Below are positions 6,577-15,697 of a DNA stretch of 33,663 nucleotides, piece after piece (position 1 is the stretch's first letter; each line of letters opens with the position of its first letter). Source of the stretch: a virus; IMG/VR virus record IMGVR_UViG_3300032164_000041, positions 1 through 33,663 of that record; one strand, 5' to 3'. The notes under the pieces are model-generated. The model worked only from the letters and a program-made list of their open reading frames with translations, did not search any database and was not told the origin of the DNA. The translations under genes and the position numbers were made by a program.

Positions 6577-6783
6577 TCAGACGATCCCTTCCTTGGCCTT
6601 GGCGGCGGCCACGCCGAGGATAAGCGCAGCGTCCGCGCTCGTGGCGCCGTCCACCGCGACCGAGCTGGGGTTCTCGGCCAGGTCGCCGTCCTTGACGGCG
6701 TACTCGAGGACCGTTCCAGCCGGCGCGGCGTCGTCGCCGGTCACCACGATCCGCGTCCTGTCGAGGTCGATCTCCCGCGCCAT
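6577..6783 (-). CDS. Small unknown protein
   Basis: This 68-aa protein is rich in Ala, Asp and Val and has no transmembrane segment. A first half of predicted strands (DRTRIVVTGDDAAPAGTVLEYAV) is followed by an Ala-rich helix. The ATG follows GGGTGA, whose TGA is the stop of the upstream gene. It lies between tail-fibre-associated genes and the lysis cluster. No family is recognised. Confidence 0.6.
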   Translation of the reverse strand: MAREIDLDRTRIVVTGDDAAPAGTVLEYAVKDGDLAENPSSVAVDGATSADAALILGVAAAKAKEGIV

Positions 6784-6787
6784 GGCG

Positions 6788-6991
6788 TCACCCGATCCCT
6801 TCAGCGGCCTTCACCTGGTTGACGACTTCTGTCCACAGAGCTGCGAGCGGGCCGGCTAGGAGCCCGGCGGATATGTCGGGCACAATCTCCGCCCGCTTCT
6901 CCGCCCCGCCGTCCGCGATCACGTAGTCGACGACGATCGCGCCGGGGTGGTGGGGGACGAACAGCCTAGCCTCTCGCACCGTCTTCGCCAT
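6788..6991 (-). CDS. Small unknown protein
   Basis: This 67-aa protein is not recognised. It has a strand-like first half (ARLFVPHHPGAIVVDYVIADG) and a helical second half (LLAGPLAALWTEVVNQVKAA). The ATG follows GAGGTG by 4 bases. Its first 26 bases overlap the end of the upstream coiled-coil gene, so translation is probably coupled. Confidence 0.6.
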   Translation of the reverse strand: MAKTVREARLFVPHHPGAIVVDYVIADGGAEKRAEIVPDISAGLLAGPLAALWTEVVNQVKAAEGIG

Positions 6992-7361
6992 GGGGCACCT
7001 CCGCCGGCGGCGCCGCGGCCGCCCGCCTCTGGCCCTCCGCCTCGAGCAGGAGCTCGATGGCCGAGGACATCTTCCCGTTCACCATGTGGACCGTGCGCTC
7101 GACCTGCGCTGCCCGCTGCTGGAGCGACTCGATCTCGCGCCGGATCGCGACGAGCTGGCTGTCCAGCTCCTTCGCCTCGATCCGCGACGTCGCCAGCTTG
7201 CGGTAGACGCCGGACTCCATGCCAGCGAGCGCGGCGCCGCGCGACTTGTCGAGCTCGGCGACGTACGCCTGCGCCTCCTCCTGGCTCATCCCCGCCTCGC
7301 TCTGCTCCTGGGCGGGCGCGCCGCCCTGGATCGCCTTCAGCTTCCCGTTACCCTTGGTCAT
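6966..7361 (-). CDS. Coiled-coil protein downstream of the tail fibre
   Basis: This 131-aa protein is mainly one long helical region (about residues 25-115) with heptad-like spacing (SRIEAKELDSQLVAIRREIESLQQRAAQVERTV) between flexible, Gly/Ala-rich ends. The ATG follows GGGAGA. It lies two genes after the tail fibre, where fibre-assembly chaperones or small virion proteins are often found. The function is not known. Confidence 0.65.
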   Translation of the reverse strand: MTKGNGKLKAIQGGAPAQEQSEAGMSQEEAQAYVAELDKSRGAALAGMESGVYRKLATSRIEAKELDSQLVAIRREIESLQQRAAQVERTVHMVNGKMSSAIELLLEAEGQRRAAAAPPAEVPHGEDGARG

Positions 7362-7410
7362 GGATGTTCTCCCTGTGCCGGCGCTTGTACAGCCCGGCCA
7401 GTCGGTTGGG

Positions 7411-7737
7411 TCAGACGATCGTGCCGTCCCGGACGTTCGCCTTCACCCAGTTGTAGAAGTCGGTCTTAATCGCCAGGTGGTCCGCCTCGTGCGCCGCGAT
7501 GAACGCCGCGTAGTCCGCGCCCGTGATCTGGTAGACCTTGTTGACCGTGGCGAGCGCGCACGAGTTCCGCACGATGCCTGGCACGAAGGTCGCCCCGCTC
7601 ATCGTCCCGGGGACGATGTCCAGCGAGATCGCGTCCCCCTCGAGGTCCAGGACGACCTTCATGATCTTGAGGTGGGTGTAGCTCCCGCCGGCATCGACGT
7701 CCCCGACGGGGATGGGGTCTGTCATTAGAAGCGGCAT
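7411..7737 (-). CDS. Unknown protein directly after the tail fibre
   Basis: This 108-aa protein begins 3 bases after the fibre stop, with GGAG about 8 bases before its ATG, so it is co-translated with the fibre. It looks like a single small mixed fold (YTHLKIMKVVLDLEGDAISLDIVPG, ending in DFYNWVKANVRDGTIV). The position suggests a fibre accessory or assembly protein, but no family is recognised. Confidence 0.65.
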   Translation of the reverse strand: MPLLMTDPIPVGDVDAGGSYTHLKIMKVVLDLEGDAISLDIVPGTMSGATFVPGIVRNSCALATVNKVYQITGADYAAFIAAHEADHLAIKTDFYNWVKANVRDGTIV

Positions 7738-7740
7738 GGC

Positions 7741-10700
7741 TCAGCTCCTCTCCGCCGCCAGCGCCAGTCGGTCGGCGCGGACGAGCTTCCTGATGTCTTC
7801 GTACTCCAAGCCGAGCATCTTGGCAAGGTGCCCGACGACCTGGTGCAGCTCGCCGATCGCGCCGAGCTGGAGCGCGAGCGCGCGCTTGTAGCTCAGGAAC
7901 CCGTTCTGGAGGATTCCCATCTCCTCGAGCTTGCGCTCGGTGTACTCGACGACTCTGTCCCACCCGCCCTCCATCCCGTACGCGAGGTCCTGGCACGCCG
8001 CCGCGTCCTTCTCGTCGTCGAAGTAGCGGACGTTGACGTTGCCCGAGCCGTAGGTGTTGGTGCTGGCTAAGATGACGATGTCCCCGTTGTACTTCACCAG
8101 CAGCACGGTGGAGTGGTCCTGCTGGAGGGCGAAGAGGTTCCCCTTCGTCGCCGAGCTGGTGTAGCCGTCGAACAGGAAGTGGCCAGTCGACGACGATCCC
8201 GTCGATGTCGATGCGGCCGCGTTGGTGTACGCGTTCACGCGGTAGATCAGCGAGACGGTGTCCATGTAGACGGTCTGGTCGAGCCCCCCGCCGTTCGCAG
8301 CCGGTTGGAGGGGCTGGATCATCCAGTACGTCTCCACGTTGGGCGCGAACCCGGTCCACCCGTTGTTCAGCCCCGCATACTGGGTGGTGAAGTGGTTCGT
8401 GGTCGCGGCGTCGGGCCTGATGGTCAAGCCTCCGGCGGTCGCGCACCCAGGCACACCGGCGCTCCCAGTTGTGACCCGCCCGTCGCTGTAAATGCGCATG
8501 CGGGCGGTGCCGCCTGTCGCGAGGTGGAGGAGGTTGTCGGTGTTGATGTACGCCGGCTTCCCCGTGAAGCTGATGGACGCCAATGTGGAACGGAGGAGAA
8601 AGTTGATCTCGCCGTCCGTCGACGTGGCGGTGCGGACGAAGGAGACCACCGGGATCGTGGAGTCGATGCCAGATCGGACGTAGAGCCTCTGGTTCGCCGA
8701 CGTAGCCACGGTGGCGCCGACGCCCACGTGCCCGTAGAAGAGGTTGTCGAAGTCGGTCCCGGCCACGATCCCGAACTTGCTCCCGATCGTCCAGCCGGTT
8801 GGGTTCGGGGCGTAGAACGCCACGTAGTCGGCCGTGATGGTGCCCGCGCCGGATGAAGCCTCGGCAAAGAAGGCGTAGTAGTTCGTCGCCGTCGCGCCGG
8901 CCGGCCCGTCGATCCGTGACCAGTAGCCATAGATGTTCCCCGCCAGAGTGGTCGTGGCCGCGAGTCCGATCCTGGCCATGTACCCAGCCACGGGGGCGGT
9001 CAGCGTCCCGGCCGTCGTGATCGCGATGTCGTTCCGGTGGCCCTGGATGTAGCTCGACGTGCCCGTGGACGAGATGGTGTAGTATGTCTTGGCCGCCATG
9101 TACTCGCCGGAAGCCAGCGCGCCAGAAAGCGTGCAGTTCATCTGGACCGTCGAGTCGGTCGCCCCGAACCCGCCGAAGCCCACCTTGTACGTGCCGTTGG
9201 CCCGCAGCTCGAGGAAGTTACCGCTCTTGACGATCTGCCACGGCCCGGCGCCGGTGTTGTCCCACGCCTGGAGGGTGGACGCCGTGACCGACGCCCAGCG
9301 GTACGAGAGGCTCCCGCACACGTATGTGTTCGTCGCCCACGGCAGGACGTTGCGCACGGTGAGGTTCGTCGCGTCGAGCGCCATCACCGCGCCCGTGGCG
9401 ATGTCCCAGAAGTAGGTGTTGTTCGTGCGGTTGTAGTACGTCCTGTCCCCGGAGTCCCACTCGAAGTAGGGGTTGCCGCCGGAGGCGTAGAACCCGAACG
9501 ACGGCGAGAGGGCGTCGCTCACGCACTGAGAGCACGTGATCTGCGAGATCCACCCCTGCATCCAGCGGTTCGACGTGGAGCCGAGGTCCCAGGTGTTGGT
9601 CGGGAGCGTGGGAAGGAGGTCGCTGCCCACCGTGCCGGAGACGACCAGTCTGGTCCCGAAGTAGCCCTCGGCCCAGCGCAGCGCGCCGGAGCCGATGTCC
9701 TGGGTGTTGTCGGTCAACGGGAGGAAGTCTCCCGAGAAGACGAGGTTGATGACGTAGAGGTTCTTCCATCGGACCCCAGGAGCCCCGAGGTCATAGTTGC
9801 CATCAGCGCCGGGGTGCAAGTCTCCGGTCACAAGCATGCTCCCATGTTGCCAAGTAGCATAGGCCCCATGGGCATCGCCACAAAGGCCGATGCGCCCGCT
9901 CGCCCCGTTGATGTGGAAGTAGCGCACGGCGCCCACGTAGTGGTTCACGGTCCCCTTGAACGTGTGGACGTCGGTCGCCGTGTCGCCGGCCGTCAGGTTG
10001 CCCGTCACGGTCTCGTCGGAGTAGACGGTCTCGACGTTGTGCTCGGTCGTCGTGCCCGTCACGTCCAGGTTGCCGAGGATGTTGACGTTGCCGTCCTTGT
10101 CGACGTTGAACGTCGACGCGCCGGCGGGGTTCTTGACCTGTATCTGTGCGTAGGTCCCGTCCCCCGCGTAGCTCCTGACGCGGATCTTGAGGTGGCCGCC
10201 GGGTCCGGCCTCGACCACGTCGTTGAGGCTGGAGAAGTTGCTGAAGAGGCTGACCTGGTCCGAGGTGTCGAACGCTGCCGGCGGGCTGCCCGCCCCGACC
10301 CCGGTCACGATGCCGACGAAGGTGTGGACTGCCGACAGACGCAGGTCGGTGTCGCGCCTCACGCTCGGCCCGAGGACCACGGCGCAGTAGTCCGCCGGGT
10401 TCGTCGACGGCGTCGACTGGCCGAACTGCGCGGCGCTCACGACGAAGTTGCTGCCGTCCCACTGCGACGTCAGCGTCTCGACGGCGATGGCCTCTGTGAC
10501 CGCGTACCGCCCGGGCACCCGCTTCCACACGACGACGGATCGGCCAGCATATGAGTGCCCCGCCTCGAGCAGCGAGTCGATGTCGATCCTCAGCCCGCCG
10601 CCGGAGACGGCGACCGAGTCCGGCGATCCCGACTCTCCGATCGTCTCCTCCCAGAAGTCGAAGTTCGGCATGCCCGTGCGCGGGTTGACCTGGATGCCGC

Positions 10701-11019
10701 GCGGGCGCTCGGCCCACTTCAGCCCGACGTAGTAGTCGATCCCGAGGGCGTTCTCGAACTTGGTCGCCGCCACCAGCGCAGCGAGTGTCGCGAGCGCGTG
10801 GCCGGCCCCGTCTGCCGTGTCCACGTCGGTCGTGAGCGCGAACTGGTCGGCACCCGCCGCGGACATGGCGATGACGCCGAAGACCCCCTGGGTGGGCCAC
10901 AGTCGCTCGAACAGGTAGCGGCCGGCGGACTCGTGCCGCTCGAACCACCGGTCCTTCAGGTCCTCGATCCCGGGTATCCGCTTGAGCTCGAACTCGATCC
11001 TGGGGTCGCTGGTGATCAT
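7741..11019 (-). CDS. Tail fibre (receptor-binding) protein
   Basis: This 1092-aa protein is the longest in the window and lies directly after the baseplate genes. Residues 1-120 contain a short helical start likely to attach to the baseplate. The middle is Ser/Thr/Gly/Asn-rich and beta-structured, with degenerate repeats of the form D-(L/I)-G-S-x3-R-W-x3-Y near residues 410, 443 and 480 and a partial copy (SLSYRWAS) near 573. These repeats are common in phage fibres. The last 70 residues (FDDEKDAAAC onward) are charged and helical and may be a trimerisation or chaperone segment. The start follows GAGGAG by 6 bases. Host specificity cannot be read from it. Confidence 0.9.
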   Translation of the reverse strand: MITSDPRIEFELKRIPGIEDLKDRWFERHESAGRYLFERLWPTQGVFGVIAMSAAGADQFALTTDVDTADGAGHALATLAALVAATKFENALGIDYYVGLKWAERPRGIQVNPRTGMPNFDFWEETIGESGSPDSVAVSGGGLRIDIDSLLEAGHSYAGRSVVVWKRVPGRYAVTEAIAVETLTSQWDGSNFVVSAAQFGQSTPSTNPADYCAVVLGPSVRRDTDLRLSAVHTFVGIVTGVGAGSPPAAFDTSDQVSLFSNFSSLNDVVEAGPGGHLKIRVRSYAGDGTYAQIQVKNPAGASTFNVDKDGNVNILGNLDVTGTTTEHNVETVYSDETVTGNLTAGDTATDVHTFKGTVNHYVGAVRYFHINGASGRIGLCGDAHGAYATWQHGSMLVTGDLHPGADGNYDLGAPGVRWKNLYVINLVFSGDFLPLTDNTQDIGSGALRWAEGYFGTRLVVSGTVGSDLLPTLPTNTWDLGSTSNRWMQGWISQITCSQCVSDALSPSFGFYASGGNPYFEWDSGDRTYYNRTNNTYFWDIATGAVMALDATNLTVRNVLPWATNTYVCGSLSYRWASVTASTLQAWDNTGAGPWQIVKSGNFLELRANGTYKVGFGGFGATDSTVQMNCTLSGALASGEYMAAKTYYTISSTGTSSYIQGHRNDIAITTAGTLTAPVAGYMARIGLAATTTLAGNIYGYWSRIDGPAGATATNYYAFFAEASSGAGTITADYVAFYAPNPTGWTIGSKFGIVAGTDFDNLFYGHVGVGATVATSANQRLYVRSGIDSTIPVVSFVRTATSTDGEINFLLRSTLASISFTGKPAYINTDNLLHLATGGTARMRIYSDGRVTTGSAGVPGCATAGGLTIRPDAATTNHFTTQYAGLNNGWTGFAPNVETYWMIQPLQPAANGGGLDQTVYMDTVSLIYRVNAYTNAAASTSTGSSSTGHFLFDGYTSSATKGNLFALQQDHSTVLLVKYNGDIVILASTNTYGSGNVNVRYFDDEKDAAACQDLAYGMEGGWDRVVEYTERKLEEMGILQNGFLSYKRALALQLGAIGELHQVVGHLAKMLGLEYEDIRKLVRADRLALAAERS

Positions 11020-11032
11020 GTCTTGCTCCTCG

Positions 11033-12187
11033 TCAGCTTATTGTGACCAGGTCGGCCTCGAAGGGAACGGGCGCCACCTCGAACTCGGTGGCCTCCACGA
11101 CCTGCCCGCTATCGTGCCACAGGCCGGCCGTCCCGTCCATGGTGGCCGTGTCCGTCACCTCGATCACGGGGTTCGAGTCGAGGTAGCATCGCACGTGGTC
11201 GCCGGACGGCGAGCACGCGACCTCGGCCCGCAGGAAGTAGTGGACGCCCGGGAACACGCCGAGCGGGCCGCCGGCCAGCGGGACGACGACGTCGACGCTG
11301 GGCGCCCCCGCCTGGTAGCTCGTGAAGCGCACAGTGTTGGCGGCCACGTCGATCGCGAAGATGCGGAAGTTGAGCGCGTCCGTCCAGTGGAAGACGATGC
11401 CGACCTTGCCGGCCGCCGGGCTCGGCGTCATCACCCTGGCCGAGGGTATCACGCCGGCCCACGCAGCCGCGCCCGGGACGTTCGCGACCACGACCTCGTA
11501 CGCGGTGGGGTCGGACAGCGTGAGCTTGTTGTTCGCGACCAGCATCGACGTGCCCGCCGCCTGCGTCCACTGGAAGTAGTCGCCGGGCACCTCGAAGAGG
11601 TCGAGGAAGCGGAGGTACGTGACCTCTACCCGCTCGCACGACCCGCGCATCAGGTCCACGACGTCGAGCACGAGCCGCCGGTCGAGGCTGCCGGAGTCCA
11701 CGATCCGCAGGTTCGACTCGAACTCGCTCGGCCCCCACCCCGGCGTGTGCAGGAAGACCAGGTCGTAGCCAGCCCCGTCCTCGCCCCACTGCATCTCGCC
11801 GAGCATGCAGCGCCGGTCGAACCAGGTGACCACCCGGGCCCGGCTGGCGGTGATGGCGCGGAGCACGTCCAGCATGGTGTCTTCCGGCCCGCGGTCCCGC
11901 CACAGCTTCCAGCTCGTCACGATGAGGCGGCGGAGGAGGTCGACGGAGAGGCGGTCGGTGATGTAGTCGAGGTCGGGCGTCCACCCGACGATCCTGCGCA
12001 GGTAGGGCAGGAACGCGTCCTCGCACTCGAGCGGCGACCAGAGCGTCGGGAGCTGGGCTATGCGCAGCCGCGTCCTGTCCCACTCCTGCTGGACGGCGCC
12101 GACGAGGCGCTGGAGGAAGAGGTCGCCCTCGCGGGCGTCCGCCTCCCGCAGGGGCTTGGGGAGGAAGTTGTACGCCTGCAAGACCAT
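11033..12187 (-). CDS. P2 gpI-like tail protein with C-terminal lectin-like domain
   Basis: In this 384-aa protein, residues about 1-190 match the P2 gpI/Mu gp48 type of baseplate protein that joins fibres to the baseplate: LPKPLREAD at the start, W-SPLECEDAFLPYLRRIVGW, LIVTSWKLWRDRGPEDTMLDVLRAI. The rest (about 200-384) is a beta-sandwich-like region (GIVFHWTDALNFRIFAID, HYFLRAEVACSPSGDHVRCYLD) resembling a LamG/concanavalin-type fold, which could bind sugars. The ATG lies just after the stop of the baseplate J gene, whose TAG is inside a GAGGTAG ribosome-binding site. The tail fibre follows. Confidence 0.8.
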   Translation of the reverse strand: MVLQAYNFLPKPLREADAREGDLFLQRLVGAVQQEWDRTRLRIAQLPTLWSPLECEDAFLPYLRRIVGWTPDLDYITDRLSVDLLRRLIVTSWKLWRDRGPEDTMLDVLRAITASRARVVTWFDRRCMLGEMQWGEDGAGYDLVFLHTPGWGPSEFESNLRIVDSGSLDRRLVLDVVDLMRGSCERVEVTYLRFLDLFEVPGDYFQWTQAAGTSMLVANNKLTLSDPTAYEVVVANVPGAAAWAGVIPSARVMTPSPAAGKVGIVFHWTDALNFRIFAIDVAANTVRFTSYQAGAPSVDVVVPLAGGPLGVFPGVHYFLRAEVACSPSGDHVRCYLDSNPVIEVTDTATMDGTAGLWHDSGQVVEATEFEVAPVPFEADLVTIS

Positions 12188-12190
12188 GGG

Positions 12191-14347
12191 CTACCTCACG
12201 ACCGTGATGGTCAGCGTGCCCAGCACGGGGAGCTCCCTCGGCTCTAGCTGGACGTTAGACGCGGGGACGGCCAGGTCCACCCGCTTGATGTCCGGGTCGG
12301 AGGTGAACACCTCGTGGACGATGCGCGAGGTGGGGACGAGCGCGCCGAAGTCCCACTCCCACGTCACCCCGTCCTCCATCCTCGCCTCCGGCTGTATCAC
12401 GGCCGCCAGCTTGTTCCTGACGGTCTCCTCCTCCACGTCGCCGTAGACGGTGACCGTCACGTCTATCACCCTCGGCGTGTAGTTGACCGTGACGGCCTGC
12501 TGGTTGGCCACGATCCGCTTGGGCAAAGGCGGGTACGTCGTCCTGTCCCCGTTCAGATACTGCTGCAAGGCGGCGAGCTGTGCCGGGGTCCCGAGCCCGC
12601 CGCCCGACGCGACCACGGCCACCTCGATCGTCTTCGGGCCGTACCCCTCCTCGAACGCGCGGGCCCGCGAGAACGGGCTCGCGCCCGTGCCGTCCCTGAA
12701 TGCGACCGACAGGGACTCGACGTCCTCCGGCCCCAGCGCGACCTCTCGGGTCCTCAGCGTGGCGGGCCCCGCGACCTTCGCCTGCTCGAGCGTCTCCGGC
12801 GTGCTGCCCTCGGCCGGCTTCCACCCCGTGGCGGGGCGCGGGTTCGCCAGGCTGGACACGGCCGACAGCCCGGACCTGTCGGATGTGATGGTCAGCGCGC
12901 CCACGTTGCCGTCGTCCTCCGCCCCGTAGCGGTAGGTCGCCACGATGTTGTTCGTGCCCGCCGGCGGGACGCGGCCGCTCTGCCCGTCGCCGAAGACGAC
13001 GGTCGCGCGGTCGTTGTCGCCCAGCTCCACGCGGAAGTGCAGGTCGTTGGCCTGCGACTCGAGGAAGGTGTCGACCTCCACCCACGGGGTGCCGTCGACG
13101 GTGACCTCCATGGTGCCGCCCAGGAAGTAGTCGCGGGCCGTGTCGAACCGCTGCGACGGCTCCCCGGTCGACGACCCGAGCGGGTCCTCCGTGATCGACT
13201 TGCCCTGCGTGGACTGGCCGAGCACCCACTGCTTGCCCGCGTCCATGGTCGCCCAGTCGAGGCTCGGGCCCGGGGCGCCGGTCGCGGTGACGACGCGGAA
13301 CCTGACCCAGTAGCACGAGACGGCGTCGACCTCCCCGGCCGCCCAGTTCGTCTGCTCGTCCTGGGGGACGTCGTACTCGACGGCGCCGGACGCGGACAGC
13401 AGCGACGTGCCGTCGACCGAGTTCGGGAGGGGCTCCCAGTCGGAGCCCACGGTGTAGTCGGCCGGGTCCGTGGACGGCGCGGTCTGGCCGAGGTAGCCGG
13501 TCGTGGTCACGACGTTGGCCGTGCCCGACCAGGCGACCGTGAGCTGCTCGAAGGTCATCGTGTCGTTGCGGTAGACGCGGACGACGGTGCCCTGCCTGTT
13601 GTCCGTCCCGAGGTACGACGTGAGGTCGAACTCGAGCGTGCCGCCGAGGTCGGTCACCGAGCTCGGGATGGTCTTGAGCCAGTTGCCGTCGTAGTACTCC
13701 CACACGCCCGCGATGCCCGAGGCGGGGGCCAGCACCTCGGCGTAGAGCTTGTCCCACAGCGCCTGGGCGTGCCCGAAGTAGACCGCGTCGCCGGCCGCGG
13801 GCGCAGCGCCGAGCGGCTGCCACGGCGAACCGGGGGTCCGGTCGTTGGCCTGCGCGGTGAAGTCCGTGAACGCCCCGAGGTGGTAGCCGAGGACGGAGGT
13901 GAACATGTCGGTGCGGCTGCACTCGATGGCCGCGTCCGCCTCGAAGGTGATGGGCGGGACGTCGCCTTGCCGGCGCGTCGACACGGGCGCGCGGTACGGG
14001 ACGACCTCGGTCGTCGCCACCAGGACCTTGGCCAGCTTGTAGAGCATGGGCGCCTGGGCGGGCGACGTGGGCGCGAGCTGGTAGCCGATCAGCTTGAGCA
14101 TGTTCCGCACGGTCGCCTGGAGGCGGGCCGTCGGCAGCGTCCCCTCGTTGGCCGCGATGTCGAGGTTGACGTTGTTCATGTGGCCGACGAGCGCGACCAT
14201 CCGGAGGAGCTGGATGAAGGGCTCGTACTCCGACTCGTCGGTGATCTCTGGCACGTTGCGGCGCTTGTACGCGACGAGCGCCTCCAGGATCTGCGGGTAG
14301 TAGAACCCGCTGAAGTCGAAGTCGGGGATGTCGATGGTGGTAGCCAT
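12191..14347 (-). CDS. Baseplate J-like wedge protein
   Basis: This 718-aa protein matches the Mu gp47/P2 gpJ family. Residues 20-110 carry FIQLLRMVALVGHMNNVNLDIAANEGTLPTARLQATVRNMLKLIGY, with VVPYRAP after it. The middle has VVFGDGQSGRVPP-type loops, and the C-terminal part has KRIVANQQAVTVNYTPRVIDVTVTVYG and VPTSRIVHEVF. It is larger than P2 gpJ (about 300 aa) because of inserted beta-rich segments at about 130-400. It forms the baseplate wedge together with gp25. The start is the ATG at 14347, two bases after GAGGTGA, whose TGA ends the gp25 gene; the frame is open further upstream but without a suitable site. Confidence 0.92.
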   Translation of the reverse strand: MATTIDIPDFDFSGFYYPQILEALVAYKRRNVPEITDESEYEPFIQLLRMVALVGHMNNVNLDIAANEGTLPTARLQATVRNMLKLIGYQLAPTSPAQAPMLYKLAKVLVATTEVVPYRAPVSTRRQGDVPPITFEADAAIECSRTDMFTSVLGYHLGAFTDFTAQANDRTPGSPWQPLGAAPAAGDAVYFGHAQALWDKLYAEVLAPASGIAGVWEYYDGNWLKTIPSSVTDLGGTLEFDLTSYLGTDNRQGTVVRVYRNDTMTFEQLTVAWSGTANVVTTTGYLGQTAPSTDPADYTVGSDWEPLPNSVDGTSLLSASGAVEYDVPQDEQTNWAAGEVDAVSCYWVRFRVVTATGAPGPSLDWATMDAGKQWVLGQSTQGKSITEDPLGSSTGEPSQRFDTARDYFLGGTMEVTVDGTPWVEVDTFLESQANDLHFRVELGDNDRATVVFGDGQSGRVPPAGTNNIVATYRYGAEDDGNVGALTITSDRSGLSAVSSLANPRPATGWKPAEGSTPETLEQAKVAGPATLRTREVALGPEDVESLSVAFRDGTGASPFSRARAFEEGYGPKTIEVAVVASGGGLGTPAQLAALQQYLNGDRTTYPPLPKRIVANQQAVTVNYTPRVIDVTVTVYGDVEEETVRNKLAAVIQPEARMEDGVTWEWDFGALVPTSRIVHEVFTSDPDIKRVDLAVPASNVQLEPRELPVLGTLTITVVR

Positions 14348-14349
14348 GG

Positions 14350-14736
14350 TCACCTCGCTGCGGACGTGGAGCTGGAGAACCGCCTGGAGAAGCTCTTGGT
14401 CTCGTCGCTCTCCAGGTTGACGTACTTGAAGTCCAGGATCAGCTCGCCCTCCTCCTCGCTCCACGCCACCGAGTCCTGGACGAGCTTGTACAGCTCGAGC
14501 GCCTCGAATCGCCTGAAGATGGAGTTGACGCGCGCCATGATCCTGGCGCGGAGGCCCATCGACTTGTTGTCGAAGATCATGTCGACGCCGATCCCGATGT
14601 CCTGCTGCCAGGCGTGCTCGTTGTCGTCGTCGTTGAGCGCGAGGAGCATGATGGCCTCCGAGTGGTCGTCGCCCTCGACCAGCGCCGCGCCGCCGCGCTG
14701 GTCCACGCCCACCGGTATCGCCAGGCCCTTCGCCAT
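14350..14736 (-). CDS. gp25/GPW-like baseplate wedge protein
   Basis: This 128-aa protein belongs to the T4 gp25/P2 gpW lysozyme-like wedge family: MAKGLAIPVGVD at the start, a middle segment EAIMLLALNDDDNEHAWQQDIG, then the conserved pattern RARIMARVNSIFRRFEALELYKL. These proteins have no lysozyme activity; they link baseplate wedges and start sheath assembly. It lies between the spike and J genes, as in P2 and PBSX. The start follows GAGGAG, and the stop is embedded in the ribosome-binding site of gene J. Confidence 0.88.
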   Translation of the reverse strand: MAKGLAIPVGVDQRGGAALVEGDDHSEAIMLLALNDDDNEHAWQQDIGIGVDMIFDNKSMGLRARIMARVNSIFRRFEALELYKLVQDSVAWSEEEGELILDFKYVNLESDETKSFSRRFSSSTSAAR

Positions 14737-14746
14737 CGCGCGCTCC

Positions 14747-15697
14747 TCACAGGTCAGGGATCTTGACCTTGGTGCTGTTGATCGTCGGCAGGTACGGCGG
14801 GGCCAGCATCGCCACGCCGAGCGACGCCAGGCTCGCTCCTGCCGTGTTGAAGAGCCCGGCCGCGGTCGGCAGCAGCGCCAGCATCACGGGGTCGTTGGCC
14901 GCGCCGGTGATGTTGCCGCCCGCGCTCGCCAGGATAGCTGCTGCGGCATCGATGACGGCCTCGAGCTGGGTGTAGAGCTCCTGGAGGTGCTCCGCGATGG
15001 CGACGGACATGGCGCCGTCCCCGACGGTCGCCTTTGCCAGGGCGTCCTTGCCTTGGAGCTTCAGCGACGCGCCCGAGTCCAGCTTGACCTCGCAGAGGTT
15101 CGGCCCCAGGGTCAGGACGTGCTTGGCGCCCTCGAGCGAAGCGGTGAGCTGGTGCGACCCGGGCGCCAGCTCGATCTTGTCCTTGTCCAGGCTCTCGATC
15201 AGCACCGTGCCGTCGGCCTTGATCGTGACCTTCGTGCGCTTCGAGTCCGCGGGCGTCGCCGTGCTCTTGACGGGCGAGGTCGGGATCGTGAGGTAGAACG
15301 ACGGCTCCATGTCGTCGAACACCATCACGTGGCCGTGCGGGGTGCAGAACCCCCGCCGCTTGCCGTAGTGCTCCTGGAAGTCCGGCCGGACGTCGAGGGG
15401 CTCCTGCGCGAGCGGGCTGTAGAACCGCTTGCCGCGCCACCGCAGGTCGGCGTTCTGGATAGACGCCTGGCCCCAGGACTCGTCCGTGTCGGCGTGCGAC
15501 CTCGCCTCGATCTCGATCAGCTCGCCGATGTCCGGCACGTAGAACCAGCCCCAGTCGAGCGTGGGCTCCAGCCACTGGGGCAGCTCCGTGTCCTGGTCGC
15601 CGGTGATGCCGGGGCACGTCACCTTCAGCCGGCCCCGCTGGTCGGGGTCGTCGGTCTTGGTGACCCTCGCCTCGTGGCTCTCGTACACCTCGGCCAT
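14747..15697 (-). CDS. Baseplate spike protein with OB fold (gp5/gpV/VgrG-like)
   Basis: In this 316-aa protein, residues about 5-80 form an OB-fold module typical of spikes: ARVTKTDDPDQRGRLKVTCPGI and WFYVPDIGELIEIE. A region with GFCTPHGHVMVFDD and a triangular beta-helix-like stretch (VTIKADGTVLIESLDKDKIELAPGS) follow, and then a helical Ala/Gly-rich C-terminal part unlike P2 gpV. It forms the central spike that punctures the cell envelope. Its start overlaps the hub gene stop (TAATG). No lysozyme domain is present. Confidence 0.88.
   Translation of the reverse strand: MAEVYESHEARVTKTDDPDQRGRLKVTCPGITGDQDTELPQWLEPTLDWGWFYVPDIGELIEIEARSHADTDESWGQASIQNADLRWRGKRFYSPLAQEPLDVRPDFQEHYGKRRGFCTPHGHVMVFDDMEPSFYLTIPTSPVKSTATPADSKRTKVTIKADGTVLIESLDKDKIELAPGSHQLTASLEGAKHVLTLGPNLCEVKLDSGASLKLQGKDALAKATVGDGAMSVAIAEHLQELYTQLEAVIDAAAAILASAGGNITGAANDPVMLALLPTAAGLFNTAGASLASLGVAMLAPPYLPTINSTKVKIPDL

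Noticed and set aside
9300-9810. DNA-level tandem repeats in the tail fibre
   Set aside because: The repeat is visible at protein level (D-L/I-G-S-x3-R-W), but the DNA copies have diverged, so I do not list it as a DNA repeat.
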